Shown here: piece by piece, positions 17,227 to 25,965 of the stretch
How positions within the stretch are numbered: position 1 is the first letter of the stretch
Layout of the letters: each line of letters begins with the position of its first letter
DNA from: Pseudomonadota bacterium
Lineage (GTDB): Bacteria > Pseudomonadota > Alphaproteobacteria > Rhizobiales > Rhizobiaceae
DNA: 64,000 nt
NCBI GenBank assembly: GCA_023419535.1
Contig: JAEZXX010000051.1
Location: 1-64,000, forward strand
Reading direction: 5' to 3'
Made by a program: the position numbers and the translations under genes
Notes under the pieces: generated by a model
Seen by the model: only the letters and a program-made list of their open reading frames with translations
Databases searched by the model: none
What the model was told of the DNA's origin: nothing

Positions 17227-19018
17227 GCGCGAACTCCTTGCCGAGATAAGCCTCGACCACGGCGGGATCGCGAACGACCTCCTGCGGCCGCCCCTGCGCG
17301 ATGATCTGCCCGGAGTTCAGGACGACGACCCGATCGGACAGCGACATGACCGCCTGCATGACATGCTCGATGGCGATAATGGAGACGCCCGAGTCCCGGA
17401 TCGAGAGCATGAGGTCGATGGCCCGCCGGACGTCGGTCTGGTTGATGCCGGCCATCACCTCGTCGAGGAGCAGGATGCGCGGCTCCATCGCCATCACGCG
17501 GGCGACCTCGAGACGCTTCAGCCCGCCGATGGTCAAGCCCTTAGCCTCCGAGGAGAGGAACGGGGCGAGCCCCATCCGTTCGGCGGTGCGGCGTGCGGCC
17601 TCCCGGGCGTCTTTCGCGTCGGGATGGCGGTGGAAGGCGCCGACCATGATGTTTTCTTCCACCGTCATCGCCGCAAAGGGCTGGACGATCTGGAAGGTCC
17701 GTCCAACGCCGATCGCGGCAAACCCGCCAGGGCTCGTAGGCGAATGGAACCGGCCGTCCGGACCCTTTACCTCGACGGTCCCCGTGTCCGCTTTCATGAA
17801 CCCGGAGATCATGTTGAAGACGGTGGTTTTGCCTGCGCCGTTCGGGCCGATGAGGCCGAGCACCTCTCCCTCGCGCAGTTCGAACGACACGTCGTTGGTG
17901 ACGTGCAAGCCGCCGAACCGCTTGTTGAGGCTCTGGACCTTCAAAACCACGTCGCCGACGGCGGGCCTCGTCTCGGCCCGTGCAGGCGCAGAGATCGGCC
18001 GAGCCTCGGTCTCGCCGCCCACCCAGGCCAGCGGCCGCGAGAAGCGGGACAGGACGCCCATGATTCCGTTCGGCATGAAGAGCACCGCGAGCACGAGCGC
18101 CACGCCGTAGACGAAGCCGTGCAGGCCGATCGCCTGCGAGCCTAGCCATCCGCGCGCTAGTTCGGTGAGCGGCACGAGAAGGATGGTGCCGAGGAGCGGG
18201 CCGAAGACCGTGCCGAGCCCGCCGATCAGCGCGAACATCGCGATCTGGATCGAAAAGGTGAGCGAGAACACCGATTCCGGTTCGATGAAGGTCAGGTACA
18301 TGGCGTGGAACGTGCCGACCATCGCCGTCAACGACGCCGAGACCATCACCGCGACGAGCCGCACCTTCACGGTTCCCACGCCCGCGGCCTTGGCGGCAGA
18401 TTCCCGTTCACGCGTCGCGATCAGGTAGAAGCCGAGCCGGTGGCCGCGGATCCACCAGGCGGCCGCAAGCGTGAGGAGGAGGAGGCCGAAGGCGATGATC
18501 AGCGAGGGCAGCCGCTCGCGGAAGATCATCCACTCCCAGCCGATCTGCAGCGGCACCATCATGCCAGTCGCGCCGCCCGTCAGTGCGCGGAAGTGCAAGG
18601 CGAGGACGTTGAACACCTCCAAGAGCGCGATCGTCGCCAGCGCGAAGAAGGGGCCGTGCAGGCGAAAGCACGGATAGGAGATGATCACCGCGACGACGAC
18701 CGCGACCGCCGCGCCGACGAACATTCCGATCCACGGCGTGACGCCGACATTGACCAGCATCATGCCCGCATAGGCACCGATGCCGTAGAAGATGGCGTGG
18801 CCGAGCGAGAGCTGCCCGGCGAAGCCGCCCACGATGTTCCAAGCGGTGGAAAGCGCAGCGAACAGGCAGATCGTGATGAAGATGTGGAAGATGAAGCCAT
18901 CCCCGATCGCGATGGGCACGACGAGCAGGGCCGCAAGCAGGAGGCCGAGCGCCACCGCCCTCTTGGCGGGAAAGCCACCGGTCGCGGACGCAGGGGTCTG
19001 GATGGTCGAGGAGCTCAT
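17219..19018 (-). CDS. Fused Liv-type permease and ATPase (LivM-LivG)
   Basis: The 599-residue product joins two usually separate proteins. Residues about 15-335 are LivM, with eight or more membrane spans and the conserved GGFAGQLSLGHAIFYGIGAY and GGLGTVFGPLLG loops. Residues about 350-599 are LivG with KRFGGLHVTNDVSF, Walker A GPNGAGKTT, GRTFQIVQPFAAMTVEEN, a divergent signature TIGGLKRLEVAR and Walker B RILLLDEVMAGI. There is no stop or start between them. The start at 19018 overlaps the livH stop (ATGA). Such fusions occur in alphaproteobacterial HAAT transporters and fix the ATPase to its permease. Confidence 0.9.
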   Translation of the reverse strand: MSSSTIQTPASATGGFPAKRAVALGLLLAALLVVPIAIGDGFIFHIFITICLFAALSTAWNIVGGFAGQLSLGHAIFYGIGAYAGMMLVNVGVTPWIGMFVGAAVAVVVAVIISYPCFRLHGPFFALATIALLEVFNVLALHFRALTGGATGMMVPLQIGWEWMIFRERLPSLIIAFGLLLLTLAAAWWIRGHRLGFYLIATRERESAAKAAGVGTVKVRLVAVMVSASLTAMVGTFHAMYLTFIEPESVFSLTFSIQIAMFALIGGLGTVFGPLLGTILLVPLTELARGWLGSQAIGLHGFVYGVALVLAVLFMPNGIMGVLSRFSRPLAWVGGETEARPISAPARAETRPAVGDVVLKVQSLNKRFGGLHVTNDVSFELREGEVLGLIGPNGAGKTTVFNMISGFMKADTGTVEVKGPDGRFHSPTSPGGFAAIGVGRTFQIVQPFAAMTVEENIMVGAFHRHPDAKDAREAARRTAERMGLAPFLSSEAKGLTIGGLKRLEVARVMAMEPRILLLDEVMAGINQTDVRRAIDLMLSIRDSGVSIIAIEHVMQAVMSLSDRVVVLNSGQIIAQGRPQEVVRDPAVVEAYLGKEFAHA

Positions 19019-19902
19019 GGCGACACGTGCGACAGGTTCGCCGAGGAGCCGAAGAGGCCCTGCGGACGGAAGATCAGGATCAGGAGGAAGATGCCGAAAA
19101 CGGCCACTTCGCGCAGGTCGGTGCCGATGTAGAAGCCGGCGAGGCTGTCGATCAGACCGATGATCAGCGCGCCGACGAAGGCGCCGCCGATCGAGCCGAG
19201 GCCGCCGAGGACCACCACCACGAAGGCGGTCAGGACGAAGTAGGTCCCGATGGTGGGAGAGGTTGGATAGAGCGGACCGATCAGGGTCGCGGCCAGTCCG
19301 ACGCAAGCCGCTCCGATGCCGAAGGTCAGGACGTAGATCCCGTTGACGTTGATGCCCATCAGCTGCGCGGCACCGCGGTTCTGCGCCACCGCCCGGATGG
19401 CGCGTCCCGTCTGCGTCCGCGACAGGAACAGGTGGATCGCGACGACGAGGCCGATCGAGACGGCGAACACCACCGCCTGGCCGGTCAGGACGCGAACCGG
19501 TCCGAGCATGAAGGACGAGCGCAGGCCGCTTGCTGGGGTCGAGACGATGTCCGCTCCGAAGACGAGCAGCGCGAGATTGATCAGCGCCGTCGAAAGCCCG
19601 ACAGTCGCGAAGATCTGGACGTGGTCGTCGGTCGCCGAGAGCAAAGGCTGGATGATGAAGCGCTGGGTCAGCGCACCGACGACGAAGAGCAGCGGCACGA
19701 CTGCCGCCACCGTCACGTAGGGGTGGACGCCGAGGCCCACCGTCAGGAGGAAGACCAGATACATTCCAATCATCAGGAACTCGCCGTGGGCGAAGTTCAC
19801 CACCTTGACGATACCGAAAATGAGCGTGAGGCCGACCGCGACGATGGCGAACAGCCCGCCGAGCATCAGCCCGTTCGCCACGACCTGTAGGAAGGTCTGC
19901 AT
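19015..19902 (-). CDS. livH: Branched-chain-type ABC transporter permease LivH
   Basis: The 295-residue membrane protein has about eight spans and the LivH landmarks NGLMLGGLFAIVAVGLTLIF, VVNFAHGEFLMIGMY, RAVAQNRGAAQLMGIN and GGLGSIGGAFVGALIIGL. The start at 19902 is chosen because MQTFLQVVANG is the usual LivH beginning; upstream in-frame sequence is unrelated. It pairs with the LivM domain of the next gene to form the pore. A hairpin lies between it and the binding-protein gene upstream. Confidence 0.92.
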   Translation of the reverse strand: MQTFLQVVANGLMLGGLFAIVAVGLTLIFGIVKVVNFAHGEFLMIGMYLVFLLTVGLGVHPYVTVAAVVPLLFVVGALTQRFIIQPLLSATDDHVQIFATVGLSTALINLALLVFGADIVSTPASGLRSSFMLGPVRVLTGQAVVFAVSIGLVVAIHLFLSRTQTGRAIRAVAQNRGAAQLMGINVNGIYVLTFGIGAACVGLAATLIGPLYPTSPTIGTYFVLTAFVVVVLGGLGSIGGAFVGALIIGLIDSLAGFYIGTDLREVAVFGIFLLILIFRPQGLFGSSANLSHVSP

Positions 19903-19931
19903 GACGTTTGGTCCCCCTGGAGACGGTGGAA

Positions 19932-19958
19932 AGCCGGGACCGACGAAGCGGCCCGGCT
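19932..19958 (-). promoter_or_regulatory. Hairpin between binding-protein and permease genes
   Basis: AGCCGGG at 19932-19938 pairs exactly with CCCGGCT at 19952-19958 around a 13-base loop. It lies in the 71 bases between the substrate-binding-protein gene and livH in the operon. Stems at this place commonly protect the binding-protein mRNA or cause partial termination, giving excess binding protein; that function is inferred. Confidence 0.5.
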
Positions 19959-19973
19959 GCGGTGGTCTTCGCC

Positions 19974-21194
19974 CTACTGGGCGGCGCTCAGCCGCGTCTC
20001 GGCCGCGGCGGCCCCTTCCGGATAGACCGTGACGAGACGGCCGTCCTGCCACTGCATTCCCATCATGGACGCGCGCACGTTCTGGTTGGTGTCGTCGAAC
20101 TCGATGCCGTAGCCCGCCGCCGTGGAGCCCTCGGCGACGTCCATCGCGTCGACCGCCGCACGGATCGTCTCCGGCTCGAAGTCCTCGGCCGCGTCGAGGG
20201 CTTCGAAGATCGCGAGCGCCCCGACATAGTTGTTGAGCGAATGCCCCGATCGGGGTGCCGAGCCGTACTTGGCCTCGTAGGCCGAGACGAACTCCTCGAG
20301 TCCCGGAGCGAAGTCCGGGTTGACCAGATACTGGGTGAAGTCGACGTCGAAGACGCCGTCGATGATGTCGTGACCGACCGCGTCGGCCGTCGGCTGCATC
20401 GAGTATCCGCCCCCGCCGCCGATGATGGCTGCAGGTTCGAAACCGGCCTCGTTGGCCTGCTGGAGGAAGAGAACGGAGTCGTTCTGGTAGGACGTCTGCA
20501 GGACGATATCCACGTCGCGCTGCTGAAGGTCGAGCACCAGCGAGGACATGTCGACCGTCGAGGCGGGATAGGCCTGCGTGGTGACGATGTCGAAGCCCGC
20601 CTCGCCGCCGAGACGCTGCTGATGGCCGGCGACGGACGTGCCGTAGGAGGAATCCTCGTGGATGATCGCGACCTTGATGTCGCCCGGCTCGCGGCCCAGC
20701 GAGGGCGCGATCACCTCCTGCATCATCTCCACGATGGTCACCGCCATGTCTTGTGCGGTCGGATTGGTGCGATACAGGAATTCGAAGCCGCGCCCCGTCA
20801 CCTCGTCGGCGACGGCACCGAGCTCGAAATACGGGACGCCGGCCAGCTCGGCGACCTGGCTGGCCGCGATGGACCGGGCAGACGAGTAACTGCCGAAGAT
20901 CGCAGACACGCCTTCCAGCGAGATCAGGCGACGTGCCTCGCCGATCGCCTGGTTGTTGTCGACGGCATCGCCGCGCGACAGGGTGATCTGTTCGCCCTGA
21001 ATGCCGCCGCGCGCGTTCATCTCGTCGACGGCGATCTCGAGGCCACGGGCGCTTTCCTCTCCCAGAAGCGCGAGCTGGCCGCTGAACGGATACAGGGCGC
21101 CGAAGGTCACGGCGTGCGCCGGGACGGTCGAGAACGCTGCGATCGACAGCGCACCGAGGGCGGCCGAGCCGCGAAGAAAATGTCGAATGCTCAT
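19974..21194 (-). CDS. Periplasmic ABC transporter substrate-binding protein, LivJ/peripla_BP_6 type
   Basis: The 406-residue protein begins MSIRHFLRGSAALGALSIAA with a signal peptide cleaved near VPAHA (about residue 28). The fold is type I periplasmic binding protein: FGALYPFSGQLALLGEESARG, ISLEGVSAIFGSYSSARSIA, then YFELGAVADEVTGRGFEFLY and QTSYQNDSVLFLQQANEAGF. The start at 21194 is followed by the signal peptide and is preceded by GGGAGGATCC. Sequences of this length beside a LivH-LivMG-LivF set form HAAT importers. The ligand cannot be read; the neighbouring ThDP enzyme suggests a keto acid precursor or aromatic compound. Confidence 0.88.
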   Translation of the reverse strand: MSIRHFLRGSAALGALSIAAFSTVPAHAVTFGALYPFSGQLALLGEESARGLEIAVDEMNARGGIQGEQITLSRGDAVDNNQAIGEARRLISLEGVSAIFGSYSSARSIAASQVAELAGVPYFELGAVADEVTGRGFEFLYRTNPTAQDMAVTIVEMMQEVIAPSLGREPGDIKVAIIHEDSSYGTSVAGHQQRLGGEAGFDIVTTQAYPASTVDMSSLVLDLQQRDVDIVLQTSYQNDSVLFLQQANEAGFEPAAIIGGGGGYSMQPTADAVGHDIIDGVFDVDFTQYLVNPDFAPGLEEFVSAYEAKYGSAPRSGHSLNNYVGALAIFEALDAAEDFEPETIRAAVDAMDVAEGSTAAGYGIEFDDTNQNVRASMMGMQWQDGRLVTVYPEGAAAAETRLSAAQ

Positions 21195-21251
21195 GGTGGA
21201 TCCTCCCTGTGATGAACGGTGCCGCCTCCCGCAGCCCCGGCGACGCATTGG

Positions 21252-22994
21252 CTAGTAGTCGAGCGTAGGCTTACCTTCGAAGCTCGAGATCGGCGGATAG
21301 GCGCGCTCGTCGGTGACGACGTCGATGACCGTGACCGTCGGGCGTTCCAGGGCGGCGGCCAGGGCTCCGGCGAAGTCCGCCGGGTCTTCGATCCGCACCC
21401 CTTCGCAGCCGCAGGCCCGCGCGATCGCGGCATGGTCCACGGCCTCAAAATCGCAGACGTCGGTGTGGTCGCCGAACAGCACCTTCTCGGCGTGCTTCTG
21501 GTAGCCGAGGATCTGATTGTTGAGAACGACGATCACGACCGGCAGGCGCATCCGCCGCGCGGTCTCCATCTCCGCCCAGACATGGGCGAATCCGCCGTCG
21601 CCGGTCAGGCAGACGACGGGCGCGTCCGGGCGCGCCGTCTTGGCGCCGATCGCGAAGGGCAGTCCCCAGCCGAGACCGGCGAGGCCCCGCGGGGTCAGGA
21701 AGCGCTGCCCGGCCTTGCGGGCCGTCAGAAAGTTGGCGACCCAGATCGAAGAATAGCTGGCGTCGGCCACCACGATCGTCTCGGGGGTCAAGACCTCGTC
21801 TAGGTCGGCCATCAGGCGCTCGGGGCGCACGGGCTTGGCGTCCCGCTTCACCAGCCTGGCGATGTCGGTTTCGTGGGCCGCGCGGCCGCGGGCGATCGTC
21901 TGGTCGAGCGCCGGACTGCGCGCGCTCAGCGGCCCGCCTTCGCCGAGTGCCGACGCCAGCGACGACAGCGTCGCCTTGGCGTCGCCCACGAGGCGCACCG
22001 TCGCCTCGTAGTTTCGCCCGATCTCGTTCCCGTCGATGTCGATGTGGATGTAGCGGGCATCCTTCGGGTAGAGCGACCAGGAATCCGTGCCGTTCTGGTT
22101 CGTCCGGTTGCCGACGAGGAGCACGACGTCCGCTTCGGTAATCAGGGCGCGGTGGTGCGAGGACCGTCCGCCCGGCGCCATGAAGTAGCCGACGACGCCG
22201 AGCGCCAACGGATGGGTCTCGTCGACGACGCCCTTGCCCATGACCGTGGTCGCCACGGGCAAGCCGAGGTCGAGCAGCGCCGAGACTTCCGCCGATGCGT
22301 CCGAGGCGTGGACGCCGCCCCCCGCGATCACCACCGGCGCCTTCGCCTCGCGCAGTAGCCGCGCGGCCTCGCGGACGCCGGCCGCATCGGCGGACGGCCG
22401 GTCGAGAGGATAGGCACCGAGATCGGCGGTCCGGGCACCCGCCTTCGGCGCCGCTTCCGGCCGCTCGTCGAGGACGTCGAGCGGGACGAGCAGCACGGCG
22501 GGGCCGCAGCGACCGGTCGCCGCCGCGGTGAAGGCCATGTCGACATAGTCGTCGATGCGCTCGACGTCCGCGACGCGGCGCACCCATTTGGCGCAGCCGG
22601 CGAAGAGTGCGAAGTGGTCGAGTTCTTGGAAGGCGTTCTTGTCCGTGAACTTGCGGTGGACGTCCTGCACGATCGCCACCACGGGGATCGAGGCCTTCAA
22701 CGCCTCGGCAAGACCCGGCACCAGCAGGGTCGCGGCGGGTCCGTTCTGGGCGGTCACCACCGGCACCTTGTGCGAGATGCGTGCGTAGGCATCCGCCATC
22801 GCGGCGCCGGCGTTTTCGGTGCGGTAGCCGATCTGCCGGATCCCGTAGGAGGGCGCTGCCAGGAACAGGGCGGACGGAATGCTTTGGCCGAAGACGACTT
22901 CGACGCCGTGGCGCTGGAGCGCCGCTGCCATGACATGGGCTCCCGTCATGTTGGAGACCGGCGCGGCATCGGCCGTCTGTCGTGCAAGTGACAT
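21252..22994 (-). CDS. Thiamine-diphosphate-dependent enzyme, acetolactate synthase-like
   Basis: The 580-residue protein has the three ThDP-enzyme domains: Pyr (about 15-185) with the catalytic Glu60 in GYRTENAGAAMADAYAR, a central domain (about 205-340) and a PP domain (about 390-560) with the Mg-ThDP motif beginning GDGGF and ending LPVVIVVLNN. It resembles IlvB-like enzymes that decarboxylate or ligate 2-keto acids, but no small subunit is adjacent and genes for amino-acid synthesis are absent, so a catabolic decarboxylase, lyase or C-C ligase is more likely. It lies between livJ and two dehydrogenase genes in one operon. Confidence 0.85.
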   Translation of the reverse strand: MSLARQTADAAPVSNMTGAHVMAAALQRHGVEVVFGQSIPSALFLAAPSYGIRQIGYRTENAGAAMADAYARISHKVPVVTAQNGPAATLLVPGLAEALKASIPVVAIVQDVHRKFTDKNAFQELDHFALFAGCAKWVRRVADVERIDDYVDMAFTAAATGRCGPAVLLVPLDVLDERPEAAPKAGARTADLGAYPLDRPSADAAGVREAARLLREAKAPVVIAGGGVHASDASAEVSALLDLGLPVATTVMGKGVVDETHPLALGVVGYFMAPGGRSSHHRALITEADVVLLVGNRTNQNGTDSWSLYPKDARYIHIDIDGNEIGRNYEATVRLVGDAKATLSSLASALGEGGPLSARSPALDQTIARGRAAHETDIARLVKRDAKPVRPERLMADLDEVLTPETIVVADASYSSIWVANFLTARKAGQRFLTPRGLAGLGWGLPFAIGAKTARPDAPVVCLTGDGGFAHVWAEMETARRMRLPVVIVVLNNQILGYQKHAEKVLFGDHTDVCDFEAVDHAAIARACGCEGVRIEDPADFAGALAAALERPTVTVIDVVTDERAYPPISSFEGKPTLDY

Positions 22995-23088
22995 TTCGAG
23001 GTCCTCCCCCTGCCCCGCAGGCTTCGCTTCGCGCCCTCGCGGGCACCTATCGTCGTTTCCGCCGCGCCCTCCCGGTGCGGTGGCGCCC

Positions 23089-24081
23089 TCAGTCCATCGC
23101 CAGGACGATCTTCCCGACGTGCCCGCCCTCGTCCATGCGGCGGTGGGCCTTCACGACGTCGGCGAACGGAACGACGGCGTCGATCACCGGCTTCGCGCGA
23201 CCCTTCGCCAAGAGTGGCAGCACCTTCTCGACAAGCGAGGCCGCGATCGCGGCCTTCATCTCCACGGGACGAGCGCGGAGCGTCGAGCCCGTCAGGGTCA
23301 AGCGCTTCACGAGCAGCGGCGTCAGGTCGAGCGAGACCTTCGGACCGTTCTGGAAGGCGATCTGCGCAATGCGGCCGTCGACCGCGGCCAAAGCGAGGTT
23401 CTTCTGGACGTAGTCGCCGCCGATCATGTCCAGGATGACATCAGGCCCGCGGCCGGCGGTCGCTTCGCGGGCAACGTCGACGAAATCCTGCGTGCGATAG
23501 TTCAGGACGACGTCGGCTCCCAGAGCACGGCAGGCCTCGGCCTTTTCGTCCGTTCCCGCCGTCGCGATCACAGTCGCGCCGAAAGCCTTCGCGAGCTGGA
23601 TCGTCGTCGTGCCGATCCCCGACGCCCCGCCATGGATCAGGATCGTCTCGCCGCCCACGAGGCGGGCGCGGTCGAAGACGTTGGTCCAGACGGTGAAGTA
23701 GGTTTCCGGGAAGGCGCCCGCCTCGATATCGGAGACGCCGTCCGGCACCGGCAGCGCGTTGGTTTCGTGAACCACCGCGTATTCGGCGTAGGCGCCGCTC
23801 GCGACCAGCGCCATGACGCGGTCGCCGATCGCAAACCGCCCGGCACCGGGCCCTGCCGCCTCGACGGTTCCCGCGATCTCGAGGCCGAAGACGTCGGACG
23901 CGCCCGGCGGGGGCGGATAGCGTCCTTCGCGCTGCATGACGTCCGGCCGGTTCACCCCGGCGGCCCGCACGCGCACCAAAATCTCGCCAGCCGCCGGCTC
24001 GAGCCTCGGCCGCTCGACGAGTTGCAGAACCTCCGGCCCACCCGCGCCCTGCGCGACCACGACCCTCATCATCGCGCTCAT
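23089..24081 (-). CDS. Zinc-free NAD(P)H:quinone oxidoreductase-like MDR enzyme (QOR/PIG3 type)
   Basis: The 330-residue medium-chain reductase lacks structural-zinc cysteines and follows the QOR/TP53I3 pattern: AAGVNRPDVMQREGRYPPPPG, ETYFTVWTNVFDRARL, the nucleotide motif HGGASGIGTTTIQLAK and LDMIGGDYVQKNL. It probably uses NADPH to reduce a quinone or an activated enone. The start overlaps the stop of the upstream alcohol dehydrogenase gene (ATGA), so the two are translationally coupled. In this operon it could reduce an alpha,beta-unsaturated intermediate. Confidence 0.88.
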   Translation of the reverse strand: MSAMMRVVVAQGAGGPEVLQLVERPRLEPAAGEILVRVRAAGVNRPDVMQREGRYPPPPGASDVFGLEIAGTVEAAGPGAGRFAIGDRVMALVASGAYAEYAVVHETNALPVPDGVSDIEAGAFPETYFTVWTNVFDRARLVGGETILIHGGASGIGTTTIQLAKAFGATVIATAGTDEKAEACRALGADVVLNYRTQDFVDVAREATAGRGPDVILDMIGGDYVQKNLALAAVDGRIAQIAFQNGPKVSLDLTPLLVKRLTLTGSTLRARPVEMKAAIAASLVEKVLPLLAKGRAKPVIDAVVPFADVVKAHRRMDEGGHVGKIVLAMD

Positions 24082-25136
24082 CGTGCAACTCCCATTCCAG
24101 CAGTCGCTCCCGGCAAGAGCATGATCTTGACCGCCGCCCTGCGCCGCGCCGCCTCGAAGGCCTGCACGGCGTCGGCGAGGGGAAAGCGCTGTGTGATCAT
24201 CATCGAGAAGAGCTCCGGGTAGCCGGCCAGGAGCTCCATTGCCTCCTTCAGCGCATCCCGGCTGGTGTCATGCGCTGCGCGAAGCTGCTTCTTCGATCGA
24301 ACGAAGTTCGTCAGGTCCAAGACAAGGTCTTGCGAATGGATCCCTGCGACGACGAGGACCCCGCCCGGACGCAAGATCTCCAGCCCACCCGTCACGGACG
24401 CGAGCGAGCCCGTCGCCTCGATGACGCGATCGGCCGACCCGCCGAACGTGCGCTCGACGCCATGCGCCAGCGTCTCCGCGGAAAGGTCGACGGTATGCAG
24501 GACACCCATTTCGCGTGCCACGTCGAGGCGCAGAGGATCGTCCCGCCCGACGAGGACGACCTCGTCGCAGCCTCGCAGACGCGCGGCGACGGCCACGGCC
24601 AATCCGATCGGCCCGGGCCCGAGCACGACGAGGTTCTCGCCCTCTCGAAGCTCGCAGACGTCGAGTGCGTTGATCGCGACGCCGAGCGGCTCGACGAGCG
24701 CTGCCAGCTCGAAGGACAGGCCGTCCGGGATCGGCAGGCAATTCTCGGCCGGAAGCGAAACGGCTTCGGCGAAGCCTCCGTCGCTGTGAAGACCGACGAT
24801 CCGCCGCTCCGCGCAGTTCTGGCGGCGATCCGACAGGCAGGCCGCGCAATGCCCACACCCGATCGTCGGCCAGCAGGCGACCCGCGCGCCGAGAAGCGGC
24901 TCCGCCACCCCCTCCCCCAGCGCGCGGACGGTGCCGGCGAACTCGTGTCCGAGCGTCGTCGGCAAAGAGTCGGCCATGAACTCGTAGCCACGGCTCCATT
25001 CGTAGGCGTGTAGGTCGCTGCCGCAGATGCCAGCTGCCGCGACCTCGACAAGGACATGGCCGGCAGGCACATCCGGTGTCGGAGCTGTCGTCACGTCCGC
25101 GCCGAAGGCCGAACCGGTCTTGCGAAGAGCGAGCAT
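24078..25136 (-). CDS. Zinc-dependent alcohol dehydrogenase, sorbitol/threonine dehydrogenase-like
   Basis: The 352-residue MDR enzyme has catalytic zinc ligands (Cys in GICGSDLHAY, GHEFAG, and Glu in LVEPLGV) and a four-Cys structural zinc loop CGHCAACLSDRRQNC, with cofactor motif LGPGPIGLAVA. It should oxidise a secondary or polyol-type alcohol with NAD. ATG at 25136 is preferred, with GGGGAGG upstream; a GTG at 25163 gives nine more residues. It is the first gene of the long minus-strand operon and is divergent from the GntR gene. Confidence 0.88.
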   Translation of the reverse strand: MLALRKTGSAFGADVTTAPTPDVPAGHVLVEVAAAGICGSDLHAYEWSRGYEFMADSLPTTLGHEFAGTVRALGEGVAEPLLGARVACWPTIGCGHCAACLSDRRQNCAERRIVGLHSDGGFAEAVSLPAENCLPIPDGLSFELAALVEPLGVAINALDVCELREGENLVVLGPGPIGLAVAVAARLRGCDEVVLVGRDDPLRLDVAREMGVLHTVDLSAETLAHGVERTFGGSADRVIEATGSLASVTGGLEILRPGGVLVVAGIHSQDLVLDLTNFVRSKKQLRAAHDTSRDALKEAMELLAGYPELFSMMITQRFPLADAVQAFEAARRRAAVKIMLLPGATAGMGVAR

Positions 25137-25213
25137 GCGCGCCTTGTTCCTCCCCTCGATCACCCTCTCCTCCAGAGAGCTGTTCGGTTGCGTCCGAACG
25201 TAATTTGTAATTT

Positions 25214-25221
25214 GTTATAAC
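25214..25221. promoter_or_regulatory. Candidate GntR operator in the divergent promoter region
   Basis: An AT-rich stretch (TAATTTGTAATTTGTTATAA at 25201-25220) within otherwise GC-rich DNA contains the perfect palindrome GTTATAAC at 25214-25221. It lies between the start of the minus-strand alcohol dehydrogenase operon and the GntR gene. FadR/FCD regulators bind short palindromes in such places. The operator role is inferred. Confidence 0.5.
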
Positions 25222-25244
25222 GAGAGTGTCGGAGACCTAACGTC

Positions 25245-25952
25245 GTGTCAAGCACGCTTTCACAGTCAGGTGAGGTCATTGGCGTCGGTGAATGGGTTCA
25301 GCCGATCGCCAAGGAGAATCTGAGCGACCGCGCCTATGCGAGCCTCCGTTCGGCGCTCATGCGCGGTCATCTGAAACCGGGCGAGCGCCTGCGGCTGAGG
25401 CCCCTGTCGGCGCGCTTCGGGATCAGCGCGACACCGATGCGGGAAGCGCTCCTCCGTCTGGTCTCGGAGCGCGCGTTGACCCTCGATGCGCGCGGCACGG
25501 TTCTCGTCCCAAGCCTCACCCATTCGCAACTCATGGAGATCCGGTCGATCCGGATCGACCTCGAAGGACGGGCTGCGGCGAAAGCCGCGGAACGCGCGAG
25601 CCGGGAGGCGGTCGACGGGATCGAGCGCATCAACGCCGAGATCCAGGTCTGCCACCGGACGCAGGATTTCGAGCGGGCCGTCGACCTCAATACGGAATTT
25701 CATCTGGAGCTGTGCAGAATCGCGGACTTGCCGATCCTCTACGAGATCGTCCAGTCCCTCTGGGTTCGATGCGGTCCGATCCTGTCCCACCTTTACGACG
25801 CAGGACTACCCGATTGGGAGCCGCACCCGCACGTGCGCCTGATCCGTGCCCTCAGGGAGCGGGACGCGGTCAACGCCTATGCGGCGATCGAAGAAGACAT
25901 CGTGCGCGGTGGCCAGGGACTGCTCGACCATGTGAGCAAGGACACGCGGTAG
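25245..25952 (+). CDS. GntR-family transcriptional regulator (FadR/FCD subfamily)
   Basis: The 235-residue protein has an N-terminal winged helix (residues about 20-90; LSDRAYASLRSALMRGHLKP, LSARFGISATPMREALLRL) and an all-helical FCD ligand domain (about 100-225) with the metal-site pattern, including LNTEFHLELCRIA and HVRLIRALRERD. The start is a GTG with CGGAG upstream. FCD regulators bind small carboxylates. Divergence from the alcohol dehydrogenase-QOR-ThDP-Liv operon indicates that it controls that operon, most likely as a repressor released by the substrate or an intermediate. Confidence 0.88.
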   Translation: MSSTLSQSGEVIGVGEWVQPIAKENLSDRAYASLRSALMRGHLKPGERLRLRPLSARFGISATPMREALLRLVSERALTLDARGTVLVPSLTHSQLMEIRSIRIDLEGRAAAKAAERASREAVDGIERINAEIQVCHRTQDFERAVDLNTEFHLELCRIADLPILYEIVQSLWVRCGPILSHLYDAGLPDWEPHPHVRLIRALRERDAVNAYAAIEEDIVRGGQGLLDHVSKDTR

Positions 25953-25965
25953 ACACGAGCCGAAA

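Noticed and set aside
21252..22994. Biosynthetic acetolactate synthase ilvB
   Set aside because: No small regulatory subunit or ilvC gene is adjacent, and the gene sits inside a catabolic transporter operon.
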